DNA from: PNON01 sp963757065
GTDB lineage: Bacteria; Chloroflexota; Anaerolineae; Anaerolineales; Anaerolineaceae
Direction: 5' to 3'
Length of the DNA stretch: 64,000 nt
NCBI GenBank assembly: GCA_963757065.1
Contig: CAVWQC010000007.1
Coordinates: 1,034,031 to 1,098,030, forward strand
The notes under the pieces are model-generated. The model was not told where the DNA came from. It searched no databases and saw only the letters and a program-made list of their open reading frames with translations. A program made the translations under genes and the position numbers. Below are positions 8,436 through 16,193 of this stretch, in pieces (the first letter of the stretch is position 1; every line of letters starts with the position of its first letter).

Positions 8436-9488
8436 TCAATTTGATAATGCTTCAATTAATAAACTATGAATTGCGTCCAGATTAGGTAATAACAGATAAG
8501 CACCGGATGGAGGGATCCAAACAGCAGCCTGGTCTGGTCCAAAAGTGTATTGGCGGAACATGCCAGGCTGGTTAAGGTTACTTGCAATTGGTAGTAATGT
8601 CGTAATACCTTCCAGGGTGAGATTTGTAACCACACTACTTTGGAATTCTTGAAAAAGAGCAGGTGCATTATCTACCGCATTGCGGCTCATCAGGGCATTA
8701 AATAAACCAACCATGATTTCCTGACATCTTCGTACCCGGTCATCGTCGCTGGTTGAATACCGTGATCTGGCATACCACAAGGCCATTTCACCGTCAAAAT
8801 GGTTGATGCCCGCCTCTACCCCGCAACTTTTACTTGCCCTGCCTGGAATGTCACACCGATCATAGAGGGGTGCAGCCGAATTGACATCAATACCGCCAAG
8901 GATATCGATGATGTTTTTAAACCCGGCGAAATTCACCAACATATAATAATCAGGATGGATACCGAAATTGTATTCAAAAGTCTTCTGGGTTAATTCAAAT
9001 CCTCCAAATTCCTGGCTGGTATTGATACGCTCATATCCGTAATCCGGTAGGAGCAGATACAGATCCCTGGGGAAGGAAACGATACTGGCTTTACCTGTGA
9101 CAGGGTTAATATTTAGCAGGATCATAACGTCTGTTCGAAAACCACCACCAGGTCTTTCATCTGAACCCAGGAGCAGCACATTAATCTGGCTAGATTCTTG
9201 AGGAATGCGGATTACTCCACCCGGATAATAAGCTTCAGGAAGGGGTTCTACAGTAGGAGAAGGTATCGGTGTGGGTGTCGATTCGGGTAAAGATGTAGAT
9301 GTCGGTAATATTGGAATTGTTGGTATTGATTTTTGAGAACTTTTAGTTAATAAAGCAATTGTTTCTATTTGGATCAATGAGACCGATCCAATTTTGGCCT
9401 TATTTTGTTTCACATAATGAATTGGGGACTGGCAAGCAAGCCCGATAATTAGTAAAACTACTATTATTAAAAGAAACTTCTTATTCAT
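8436..9488 (-). CDS. LytR-CpsA-Psr (LCP) family lipoprotein
   Basis: A 350-residue LCP phosphotransferase homologue; the family attaches polymers from polyprenyl-diphosphate carriers to the cell wall. The N terminus is a lipoprotein signal peptide with lipobox LACQ, followed by a Pro/Thr/Ser-rich spacer (PTPTPIPSP). The LCP core has VLLLGSDERPG, FRTDVMILLNIN, SFPRDLYL, the conserved Asp/Arg region INTSQEFGG, and WYARSRYSTSDDDRVRRCQ, all typical binding and catalytic positions. It follows the degenerate kinase gene by 2 bases, forming a three-gene operon with the GAF protein. Confidence 0.9.
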   Translation of the reverse strand: MNKKFLLIIVVLLIIGLACQSPIHYVKQNKAKIGSVSLIQIETIALLTKSSQKSIPTIPILPTSTSLPESTPTPIPSPTVEPLPEAYYPGGVIRIPQESSQINVLLLGSDERPGGGFRTDVMILLNINPVTGKASIVSFPRDLYLLLPDYGYERINTSQEFGGFELTQKTFEYNFGIHPDYYMLVNFAGFKNIIDILGGIDVNSAAPLYDRCDIPGRASKSCGVEAGINHFDGEMALWYARSRYSTSDDDRVRRCQEIMVGLFNALMSRNAVDNAPALFQEFQSSVVTNLTLEGITTLLPIASNLNQPGMFRQYTFGPDQAAVWIPPSGAYLLLPNLDAIHSLLIEALSN

Positions 9489-9490
9489 GA

Positions 9491-10138
9491 TTATTCAACA
9501 GCATTATTCACAAAAAGCAAATGGACAGTTTTTAGCTCGTGAATGGCCTGGTTAATCCAAACCTGACCGTTGATGCTGGAAAGGGAAGGGGATAATTCGC
9601 TTTCCATACCTTTATCCATCTCTCCCGGAAAAATTTCCGGCTTCCGGTTAGAACCATGCAGGTAGGATGTAATTGAGCAGAGGATGGATCTACGAACCTT
9701 TGGCTGATGTTCACTTTTTAGCTGGATAATAACCTTTCCATTGACAGGTGTTTCCTGTAAAACCGTATTAATAACCTTGCGCAGGATACTTTTAATATCA
9801 ACACATCTGGATTGAATATTTGGTAATATTTCGGGATTTGCGAGCTCAATTTTTATCCCTTTTTGAGTGATCAATGTGCCAAATTCGAACAACACCTCTT
9901 TGAGAACCTGATCAAAAACAATTAGTTCAAATTTTGTCATCTCAGATTGGGATGCTTCAAACCGATCTTCGAAGGTGGCTGCGGTATTGATCTTCGTCGC
10001 TGAGACAATAATCCTGGATAGAAATCTTCTCTGGAGAGGGGTCAATGATCCAGCAGACTCACTCATCAGCAGGTCTGAATATCCCAGTATTGCAGCTACA
10101 GCTGACCTGACGATATCGATTTCACCAGGTTCAACCAT
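9491..10138 (-). CDS. HisKA-like pseudo-kinase, no phospho-acceptor His
   Basis: A protein of about 215 residues. Its start (VRSAVAAILGYSDLLMSE..LTPLQRRFLSRI) resembles a HisKA helical hairpin, but no His is present where HELRTPL is expected. The later part (KGIKIELANPEILP..VDIKSILRKVINTVLQE) resembles the start of a HATPase domain, yet it lacks clear G1/G2 glycine boxes. It is likely a non-catalytic scaffold or dimerisation module. Start 10138 is chosen because GGAGG lies 5 bases upstream, inside the end of the GAF gene, so translation is coupled. The function is not known. Confidence 0.6.
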   Translation of the reverse strand: MVEPGEIDIVRSAVAAILGYSDLLMSESAGSLTPLQRRFLSRIIVSATKINTAATFEDRFEASQSEMTKFELIVFDQVLKEVLFEFGTLITQKGIKIELANPEILPNIQSRCVDIKSILRKVINTVLQETPVNGKVIIQLKSEHQPKVRRSILCSITSYLHGSNRKPEIFPGEMDKGMESELSPSLSSINGQVWINQAIHELKTVHLLFVNNAVE

Positions 10139-11000
10139 CCGTTCCTCCAATAACAGGTGTATCTTTTCCGCTTAATCCTGTAGTCTTATCCTTAATAAGT
10201 TCGAGGTCAGATGATAAATAAGACACTTCATCCAGCAACATGGCTGCTTCGATATCATAGAAAGGCTGGTTTTTAGCTTGCTGAAAAATTCTTCCCATTT
10301 TAGTTTTCGGGGAATAGATGTCTTTTTCAGGTGGAAGTGAGATTTCTGTTTTCGCTTTTTCAATCGAAATTTCTTGATTGATTTTGAGGAGTTTTTCAGT
10401 GGTTGATTTGGATAACTTTTCTTCAAGGGTTGCGATATAGTCCACACGTTGAAGGATATGCGCTATTGTATCGACCACGGCCGTTAGCTGAATAAGATCC
10501 TGGTTGTACCATACACGATGAGAAAACGGAGACAAAAGCATGATGCCACCGATAGGTTCTCGTTGGGTAGTAATCACCGGGCACATCAACACTGTGGACT
10601 TCACTTTACCAGAATTATTGGAAAAAAATACAGATACGTCCTCAGGGTCATTGTTCCAGTATGGTTGTGAGATCTTTAATTTTTCAGAAATTAACTGTTT
10701 CTTGTTGGAAGGGATGATCTTCCCGGGTACCGTCTCCTCTAGTGCAAGATTGAATCCTTCAAATATCGTTATATTTCCATCATCGTCTGGAATGGAGATT
10801 AAGAAGCTTATCTCAGCATATAGAATATTTGATACTGCCCGGGATATAGCGGCAGGGATCTTCTCTGCACGGTTTTCAGCTGCCAGGGATAATAATGAAT
10901 GCAAAGTCTGAGGATGTATGGGTCTGAGAGGTCTAGTGGGTGGATTAATATCTAGTGGTTTCATGTTCACCTTAACTAATGATGATTTTGCACGTTTCAT
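10131..11000 (-). CDS. GAF-domain protein with C-terminal coiled coil
   Basis: A 289-residue protein. Residues about 30-190 form a GAF-like sensor domain (ISRAVSNILYAEISFLISIPDD..VLMCPVITTQREPIGGIMLLSP..LIQLTAVVDTIAHIL). A Lys/Glu-rich, probably coiled-coil segment follows (about 195-240). No output domain is present; the next gene, overlapping by 8 bases, encodes the HisKA-like part. Together they look like a split sensor-kinase-like protein. The operon continues into the LCP lipoprotein, suggesting a role in envelope regulation (inference). Confidence 0.65.
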   Translation of the reverse strand: MKRAKSSLVKVNMKPLDINPPTRPLRPIHPQTLHSLLSLAAENRAEKIPAAISRAVSNILYAEISFLISIPDDDGNITIFEGFNLALEETVPGKIIPSNKKQLISEKLKISQPYWNNDPEDVSVFFSNNSGKVKSTVLMCPVITTQREPIGGIMLLSPFSHRVWYNQDLIQLTAVVDTIAHILQRVDYIATLEEKLSKSTTEKLLKINQEISIEKAKTEISLPPEKDIYSPKTKMGRIFQQAKNQPFYDIEAAMLLDEVSYLSSDLELIKDKTTGLSGKDTPVIGGTDG

Positions 11001-11300
11001 GCCATTGCATCTGAGATTTTCCTGTGTAATAAGAGTCTGTTGCCACTAAGCAATAAATTAAGTAGAATAAGTTATAAGGATATAAATATCCCGGTTTTCA
11101 TGATGAGGACCGCAAATTAGCTGTCAGTAAATTTTTGTTTACTACATTAAAAAAAACAGTTTCAGCATGATCTAATTAATAATCACTATCCATTCTTTGA
11201 CGCCCCTTCCCGGCTCTACGAAGTTATTTAAATTGGTCAATAACTATAGGTTAATTGTCGCCTTCTAATAGAGATAGATCACACGATGATTGGAAACTAA
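11001..11300. other. 300-bp divergent intergenic region
   Basis: This stretch separates the GAF gene (minus) and the B12-domain gene (plus) and must hold both promoters. It is AT-rich with several A/T runs. A small perfect palindrome GGATAT-AA-ATATCC occurs at 11078-11091. I looked for a cobalamin riboswitch because of the downstream B12 protein; GCCACT at 11042-11047 is the only resemblance and the remaining conserved boxes are missing. No RNA gene or coding frame is supported. Confidence 0.4.
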
Positions 11301-12953
11301 ATGAGCACAAAGAATAAAACGGTAATTGCCGCAGCAATCGGAGAATGCGTCCATGTTGCCGGGATAACCAACTTTTTACGTTTGGCTGAGCTTGCTGGTT
11401 GGAATACTATCTTTCTAGGTCCGGCAGTTCCAATAGAGAAGGTTATCGATGTCGCGACGAAAGAAAAGGCGGATCTGGTTGGGGTTTCTTACCGGCTGAC
11501 AACAGAAACCGGGGAACGTCTTTTAGGTGAATTTGCTGAAGCAGCTGATGAATTAAAAAATAAAGGCGTTCGTTTCGCTTTTGGGGGAATTCCTGAGATA
11601 TCCCGGAAAGCCAGGGAAATGGGCTTCTTTGAACGTGTATTTGATGGAAACGATCCGATCGAGGAAGTGATCTCCTACTTAAAAGGTGAAGAGTATATTG
11701 CTGCAAATGGAACCAATTATCCCCAAACTACGTTGGAACGGATCACTTGGAAAAATCCATACCCACTACTCAGGCACCACTTCGGATTACCCAGCTTGGA
11801 AGAAACGATTAAAGGGGTGGAGAAAATCTCCAATGCACGCTGCCTGGATGTGATCTCTTTGGGAATTGACCAGGATGCCCAGGAGAATTTTTACCATCCG
11901 GAACAACAAAATCCACGCAGAAAAGGGGCAGGAGGAGTGCCTGTTCGAAAGATCGAAGACTACCAGGCCCTTTATCAAGCTAGCCGAACCGGAAATTTTC
12001 CCTTGATGCGTACATATTCCGGTACGGATGATTTCATACAATTGGCAGAAATGTACACTCAAACGATCCACAATGCCTGGTGCGCTATTCCATTATTTTG
12101 GTTCAATCAAATGGATGGCCGCGGTCCATGGGATCTTGAAGGCTCGATCATAGAACACCAAAAGGTGATGCAGTGGTATGGAAAGAATCATATTCCGGTC
12201 GAGCTGAATGAACCCCACCATTGGGGAATGCGGGATGCACCAGATGTTATTTATGTTGTATCAGCATTCCTGGCAGCATATAACGCAAGAGCATATGGAG
12301 TTGAGAATTATATTGCACAGTTCATGTTCAATAGTCCTCCCGGGCTATCAGACGCGATGGATCTGGCGAAGATGCTGACGATCCTCCAACTTATCAAACC
12401 ACTCGAACGTGGTAATTTTCACATTTGGAAACAGACCCGCACAGGACTACTAAGTTTTCCACTCGGCATTAATGCAGCCCGCGGTCATCTGGCAGCCAGC
12501 ATCTACCTGCAAATGGCATTACATCCACACATCGTCCATATTGTCGGACCAAGTGAAGCAGACCATGCAGCATCTGCTGATGAGGTCATAGAAGCTTGTG
12601 CCCTCGCCAGACGAGCAATTGAGAATGCTATTGGTGGCGCACCAGACATGACTGCAGATCCCAGGATACAAACCAGGGTCAAAGAATTAACAGAGGAAGC
12701 ACAAATCACATTGAATGCTATAACAAACCTGGCAGGGAGTGAGGTGGAAGATCCCTTGTCCCACTCAGGAACACTTGCAAAGGCTGTGAAATTGGGTATC
12801 CTGGATGCACCTCAATTAATGAACAATCCATTTGCCAGAGGAATGATCAAGACGAGGATCATTGATGGAGCTTGCCAGGCAGTCGATGAAGATAATTTCG
12901 CCATCAGTGAGGGTCAACGAATTAAACAGGTATTATCCATGGGAGGTAAGTAA
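11301..12953 (+). CDS. B12-binding-domain protein, putative cobalamin-dependent mutase
   Basis: A 550-residue protein. Residues about 8-130 look like a cobalamin-binding Rossmann domain (GECVHVAGITNFLRLAELAGW, then VDLVGVSYRL-type and GGIPE segments). The lower-ligand motif DxHxxG is altered to ECVHVAG but keeps the His and Gly. The remaining part, about 160-550, resembles the TIM-barrel catalytic subunits of glutamate-mutase-like enzymes (TYSGTDDFIQLAEMYTQTIHNA, PVELNEPHHWGMRD, FPLGINAARGHLAAS). The substrate is unknown. The gene ends 1 base before an octopine-dehydrogenase-like gene, so the two probably act on the same amino-acid-type compound (inference). Confidence 0.7.
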   Translation: MSTKNKTVIAAAIGECVHVAGITNFLRLAELAGWNTIFLGPAVPIEKVIDVATKEKADLVGVSYRLTTETGERLLGEFAEAADELKNKGVRFAFGGIPEISRKAREMGFFERVFDGNDPIEEVISYLKGEEYIAANGTNYPQTTLERITWKNPYPLLRHHFGLPSLEETIKGVEKISNARCLDVISLGIDQDAQENFYHPEQQNPRRKGAGGVPVRKIEDYQALYQASRTGNFPLMRTYSGTDDFIQLAEMYTQTIHNAWCAIPLFWFNQMDGRGPWDLEGSIIEHQKVMQWYGKNHIPVELNEPHHWGMRDAPDVIYVVSAFLAAYNARAYGVENYIAQFMFNSPPGLSDAMDLAKMLTILQLIKPLERGNFHIWKQTRTGLLSFPLGINAARGHLAASIYLQMALHPHIVHIVGPSEADHAASADEVIEACALARRAIENAIGGAPDMTADPRIQTRVKELTEEAQITLNAITNLAGSEVEDPLSHSGTLAKAVKLGILDAPQLMNNPFARGMIKTRIIDGACQAVDEDNFAISEGQRIKQVLSMGGK

Positions 12954-12954
12954 A

Positions 12955-14064
12955 ATGCAAAAAAAGACCAGATATACTGTGATTGGAGCAGGTCATGGCG
13001 GGAAAACCATGGCTGCTCACCTGGCATTAATGGAATTTCCGACAACACTTTATAACCGTACCCCAGAACATATCTATGCTATGCAACAATTGGGTGGGAT
13101 CGAACTGGATAACCCGGAAGGTAAAATTCATGGCTTCGGTAAATTACAATGTGTCACTTCCAACATGCAGGAAGCGCTGGATAAAGCTGAAATGATCATG
13201 GTGGTAGTACCTTCCTCAGCCCATGCTGATATCGCCAGGGCTTGTGCTCCGTATCTCGTAGATGGTCAGACGGTGGTTTTACATCCCGGCAGGACCTGTG
13301 GTGCGATCGAATTTGCGAAAGTTCTGCGAGATAATAATTGTAAGGCAGAGATTAACCTGGCTGAAGCCGAAACATTCATCTATGCTTCAAGATCAGATGG
13401 ACCAGCCCAGGCGAGAATTTTTCGGATTAAAGAGGCAGTACCTTTAGCTGCACTGCCATCCACCAAGACCAGATTGGTGCTTGATAAAATTCACGAAGCC
13501 TATCCCCAATTCATTGATGGCGGTAATGTTCTCCAGACTGGCCTGAATAATATGGGCGCTATATTCCACCCTGCACTAACCATCTTAAATACCGGGTGGA
13601 TCGAATCCACCCATGGTGATTACCAATTCTACATTGATGGGGCGTCACCATCTGTCGCTAAGGTCTTGTCTACACTGGATAGGGAACGCGTCACAGTAGC
13701 TTCGTCCTTGGGAATACGTGCCCGCACAGCTTTGGAATGGCTTAAACTGGCATATGATACCAGCGGCGAGGATCTGCATGAAGCCATCCACAACCAGCCA
13801 GGTTATTATGGGATAAAAGCGCCTCCGACACTGAATCACCGCTATATTTTTGAAGATGTGCCAATGAGCCTGGTTCCCATTGCATCGCTCGGTGGACGAT
13901 ATGGCGTATCTGTGCGTGGTATGGACGCCATTATCCGATTGGCATGCGTCATTCACCATACTGATTACTGGCGGCGAGGCCGAACGATCGATAAATTGGG
14001 GATCGATAATCTAAGTGTGGGTGAATTGACGCGCTATGTTACTGAAGGAATAATGGAAGAGTAA
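12955..14064 (+). CDS. NAD/NADP octopine/nopaline dehydrogenase family protein
   Basis: A 369-residue dehydrogenase. The N-terminal Rossmann motif VIGAGHGGKTMAAHLA is followed by VVVPSSAHADIA and HPGRTCGAIEF. The C-terminal helical domain contains NNMGAIFHPALTILNTGWIE, which carries the His and Asn positions typical of octopine/nopaline dehydrogenases. The family reduces or oxidises N-(carboxyalkyl) amino acids or related imines. Start 12955 is chosen: GGGAGG lies 9 bases upstream and the methionine precedes the Rossmann strand directly. It is co-transcribed with the B12 protein; the substrate is not deducible. Confidence 0.82.
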   Translation: MQKKTRYTVIGAGHGGKTMAAHLALMEFPTTLYNRTPEHIYAMQQLGGIELDNPEGKIHGFGKLQCVTSNMQEALDKAEMIMVVVPSSAHADIARACAPYLVDGQTVVLHPGRTCGAIEFAKVLRDNNCKAEINLAEAETFIYASRSDGPAQARIFRIKEAVPLAALPSTKTRLVLDKIHEAYPQFIDGGNVLQTGLNNMGAIFHPALTILNTGWIESTHGDYQFYIDGASPSVAKVLSTLDRERVTVASSLGIRARTALEWLKLAYDTSGEDLHEAIHNQPGYYGIKAPPTLNHRYIFEDVPMSLVPIASLGGRYGVSVRGMDAIIRLACVIHHTDYWRRGRTIDKLGIDNLSVGELTRYVTEGIMEE

Positions 14065-14162
14065 ATTTTCTCAATATCTACAATAAGTAAAATTCATCTA
14101 CACCAAGAATAGAAAAAAGTTCAAACTATACCTCCGCAGATTTTGGACAGGTTACTAAATCT

Positions 14163-14190
14163 TTTACAAAATCCGGAAGTCTGGTAAAAT
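14163..14190 (+). promoter_or_regulatory. promoter of tRNA-Leu
   Basis: TTTACA (14163-14168), 16-base spacer, TAAAAT (14185-14190). The tRNA begins at 14202, as expected for a start just upstream. Confidence 0.55.
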
Positions 14191-14201
14191 ACAGCCACCC
14201 A

Positions 14202-14285
14202 GCCGAAGTGGCGGAATTGGCAGACGCGCTACGTTCAGGGCGTAGTGGGATTATCCTCGTGAGGGTTCAAATCCCTCCTTCGGCA
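14202..14285 (+). tRNA. tRNA-Leu(CAG)
   Basis: 84 bases. The acceptor arms GCCGAAG/CTTCGGC pair perfectly, with discriminator A. The anticodon stem CTACG/CGTAG encloses loop TTCAGGG, giving anticodon CAG. The long variable arm (class II) and T-loop GGTTCAAAT confirm leucine. CCA is not encoded. Confidence 0.97.
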
Positions 14286-14286
14286 C

Positions 14287-14312
14287 AAGACCTCGAATTT
14301 TGAGGTCTTTTT
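14287..14312 (+). terminator. intrinsic terminator after tRNA-Leu
   Basis: Stem AAGACCTC / GAGGTCTT (8 bp) with loop GAATTTT, followed by a T-run. It begins 1 base after the tRNA. Confidence 0.8.
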
Positions 14313-14326
14313 CTTTGGTAAATATC

Positions 14327-14355
14327 TTGCACCACAGGTTCTACTGAGGTATATT
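14327..14355 (+). promoter_or_regulatory. promoter of FtsB-like gene, leaderless
   Basis: TTGCAC (14327-14332), 17-base spacer, TATATT (14350-14355). The ATG is at 14363, only 7 bases after the -10, so the mRNA should start at or next to the ATG. Confidence 0.6.
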
Positions 14356-14362
14356 AATTAAG

Positions 14363-14752
14363 ATGATTGAGAGATTCACCCGGCTACTTTCGAGATCCAA
14401 GAAGATTTTTGCTGCTGCTGGATTAATTTTCCTGGCATTTCTGATACTCGATTTTAATAACCGCGTGGAAGAACTTTTCCGCCTTTCTGCAGAGAGGGAC
14501 ATGATGGCAACGCAGGTTTCTGAGCTGAGAGCGACGGAAGGTGTTCTTCAGACACAAATTGCATACGCCAATTCAGATGCAGCAGCTGAGAAATGGGCAC
14601 GTGAAGAAGCCTTTATGGCGCGACCTGGCGATGAACCGATCATCATGCTCCCCGATCCAAAATTCACACCCCAACCGACACCAGAAGTGGTCGTTACCCC
14701 TGAGGTTGTCAGCAATTGGCAAGTCTGGGGATTGCTATTCTTCAGCCAGTAA
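14363..14752 (+). CDS. septum formation initiator (FtsB/DivIC-like) protein
   Basis: A 129-residue bitopic membrane protein: a short basic N terminus, one transmembrane helix (about 13-31, KIFAAAGLIFLAFLILDF), then a predicted coiled coil (about 34-75, RVEELFRLSAERDMMATQ..ELRATEGVLQTQI). It contains the family segment AEKWAREEAFMARPGDEPIIM, and a Pro/Thr-rich tail follows. This is the FtsB/DivIC architecture of the divisome, acting at the division septum. It stands alone between two terminators. Confidence 0.82.
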   Translation: MIERFTRLLSRSKKIFAAAGLIFLAFLILDFNNRVEELFRLSAERDMMATQVSELRATEGVLQTQIAYANSDAAAEKWAREEAFMARPGDEPIIMLPDPKFTPQPTPEVVVTPEVVSNWQVWGLLFFSQ

Positions 14753-14779
14753 AGATATTCCCCTTTCAATATATCCATT

Positions 14780-14811
14780 AATCCTGACGATTTTTAGTCA
14801 GGATTTTTTTA
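14780..14811 (+). terminator. intrinsic terminator after FtsB-like gene
   Basis: Stem AATCCTGAC / GTCAGGATT (9 bp), 8-base loop, then seven T residues. It lies 28 bases after the stop codon. Confidence 0.85.
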
Positions 14812-14845
14812 TCCAGTAACATATAGGATTGGCTTCAATTAAATA

Positions 14846-14874
14846 TTGACGTATAAATTTGAAGGTGTTACCAT
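14846..14874 (+). promoter_or_regulatory. promoter of the PRC/MgtE_N/CBS gene
   Basis: TTGACG (14846-14851), 17-base spacer, TACCAT (14869-14874). The gene starts at 14917 after a GGGAGG ribosome-binding site. Confidence 0.5.
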
Positions 14875-14916
14875 GTGAACATCGTGAGTTAAAAAATTCA
14901 GGGTGGGAGGATATTT

Positions 14917-16173
14917 ATGGCATTTATCAGCGAAATGCTCGGTAAGACTGTAGCAGATTTCGAAGGAGAATCCATCGGTTCCCTTGAAGATCTGCTTGCC
15001 ACCAATCAAACAAAATATTCCCACCCCATGATCATCGGAATTATTGTTAAAACATCCAGTGGACGGAAAATTATTTCCATTGATGATGTGGCTGTACTGA
15101 TTGCTCCAGCCATCCCTTTACATAAACATCAAAAAGATCTGCATTCCATAGATCCTTCAAGTTCTGATCTTTTCCTGGTCAAAGACATTCTGGACAAGCA
15201 GATCATTGATACGAACGGGGTTCGTGTTGTTCGGGTTAATGATCTCGAGATACGCAAGGTGGGAGACCAGTATTTTGTGGTCAACGTTGATATTGGCGGA
15301 ATGGGCTTGATGCGCAGGTTGGGATTTGGAAAACAAGTCCAGAAGATCAGCTCGAAATTAAATAAGGAAAATAAAACCTCCATTATCTCCTGGGATGTGA
15401 TCGAGCTAATTTCCAAAAACGAGTCGATGAGATTAAAAGTTCCCAGCGATAAACTGAAAGACCTGCACCCGGCTGATATTGCTGAGATCGTCAGCGATAT
15501 GAACAGGATGCAAAGCGGTGAATTCCTTGACCAGTTGGACGTTAAAGTTCTGGCAGATACTCTTGAAGAAGTCGAACCCGATTTTCAGGCAAGCCTGGTG
15601 GAAGGTATGGCGGATGAACGGGTGGCGGATGTCCTGGAAGAAATGGCTCCTGACGAAGCTGCTGATTTGCTGGCAGAACTCCCCAAAGGTCGCAGTGAAG
15701 ATATCCTTGAATTGATGGAAGATGAAGATGCCCAGGATGTACGGAAGCTCCTTACCTATGCAGAGGATTCTGCTGGTGGAATAATGACTACAGAATATGT
15801 TGCTGTGCGAGAAAACTTGACCGCTGATGAGACCATTAAACTGCTGCGTGATACAGCGGGGGAAGCAGAACAGATCTTTTATGTGTACGTGACTGATGAA
15901 AAAAACCACTTAATTGGCGTTTTTTCGTTAAGTGATCTTGTTCTTGCGAAACCTAAATCACGCTTGACAGAAATCATGCACAGGCGAGTGGCAAGTGTCC
16001 ACCTGGAAGATTCACAGGATGATGTAGCCCAGATGATTTCAAAATACAACTTGCTCGCCATTCCGGTGGTGGATGATGACCGCTGCCTGCATGGTATCGT
16101 CACAGCCGATGATGCACTGGATAAGATCATACCAACTGCTTGGAAAAATAAACTTCCTCGTATGTATCGATAG
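14917..16173 (+). CDS. PRC-barrel, MgtE N-domain and CBS-pair protein (Mg2+ sensor without pore)
   Basis: A 418-residue soluble protein. Two PRC-barrel-like domains (about 1-80 and 90-170) are followed by an MgtE_N superhelical domain (about 180-285, LKDLHPADIAEIV..VLEEMAPDEAADLLAELP) and a CBS pair (about 290-405, AGGIMTTEYVAVRENLTADE..GVFSLSDLV..IPVVDDD). It resembles the cytosolic Mg2+-sensing half of the MgtE channel, but the transmembrane pore is absent. The Nramp-type transporter gene follows 20 bases downstream. The pair may act as a separate sensor and channel (inference). Confidence 0.88.
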   Translation: MAFISEMLGKTVADFEGESIGSLEDLLATNQTKYSHPMIIGIIVKTSSGRKIISIDDVAVLIAPAIPLHKHQKDLHSIDPSSSDLFLVKDILDKQIIDTNGVRVVRVNDLEIRKVGDQYFVVNVDIGGMGLMRRLGFGKQVQKISSKLNKENKTSIISWDVIELISKNESMRLKVPSDKLKDLHPADIAEIVSDMNRMQSGEFLDQLDVKVLADTLEEVEPDFQASLVEGMADERVADVLEEMAPDEAADLLAELPKGRSEDILELMEDEDAQDVRKLLTYAEDSAGGIMTTEYVAVRENLTADETIKLLRDTAGEAEQIFYVYVTDEKNHLIGVFSLSDLVLAKPKSRLTEIMHRRVASVHLEDSQDDVAQMISKYNLLAIPVVDDDRCLHGIVTADDALDKIIPTAWKNKLPRMYR

Positions 16174-16193
16174 GTTAATTAAGGGGAAAATGA

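Noticed and set aside
11001..11300. Cobalamin riboswitch before the B12-domain gene
   Set aside because: Only a GCCACT-like fragment is present, near the far end of the region; the other conserved boxes and helices are missing.
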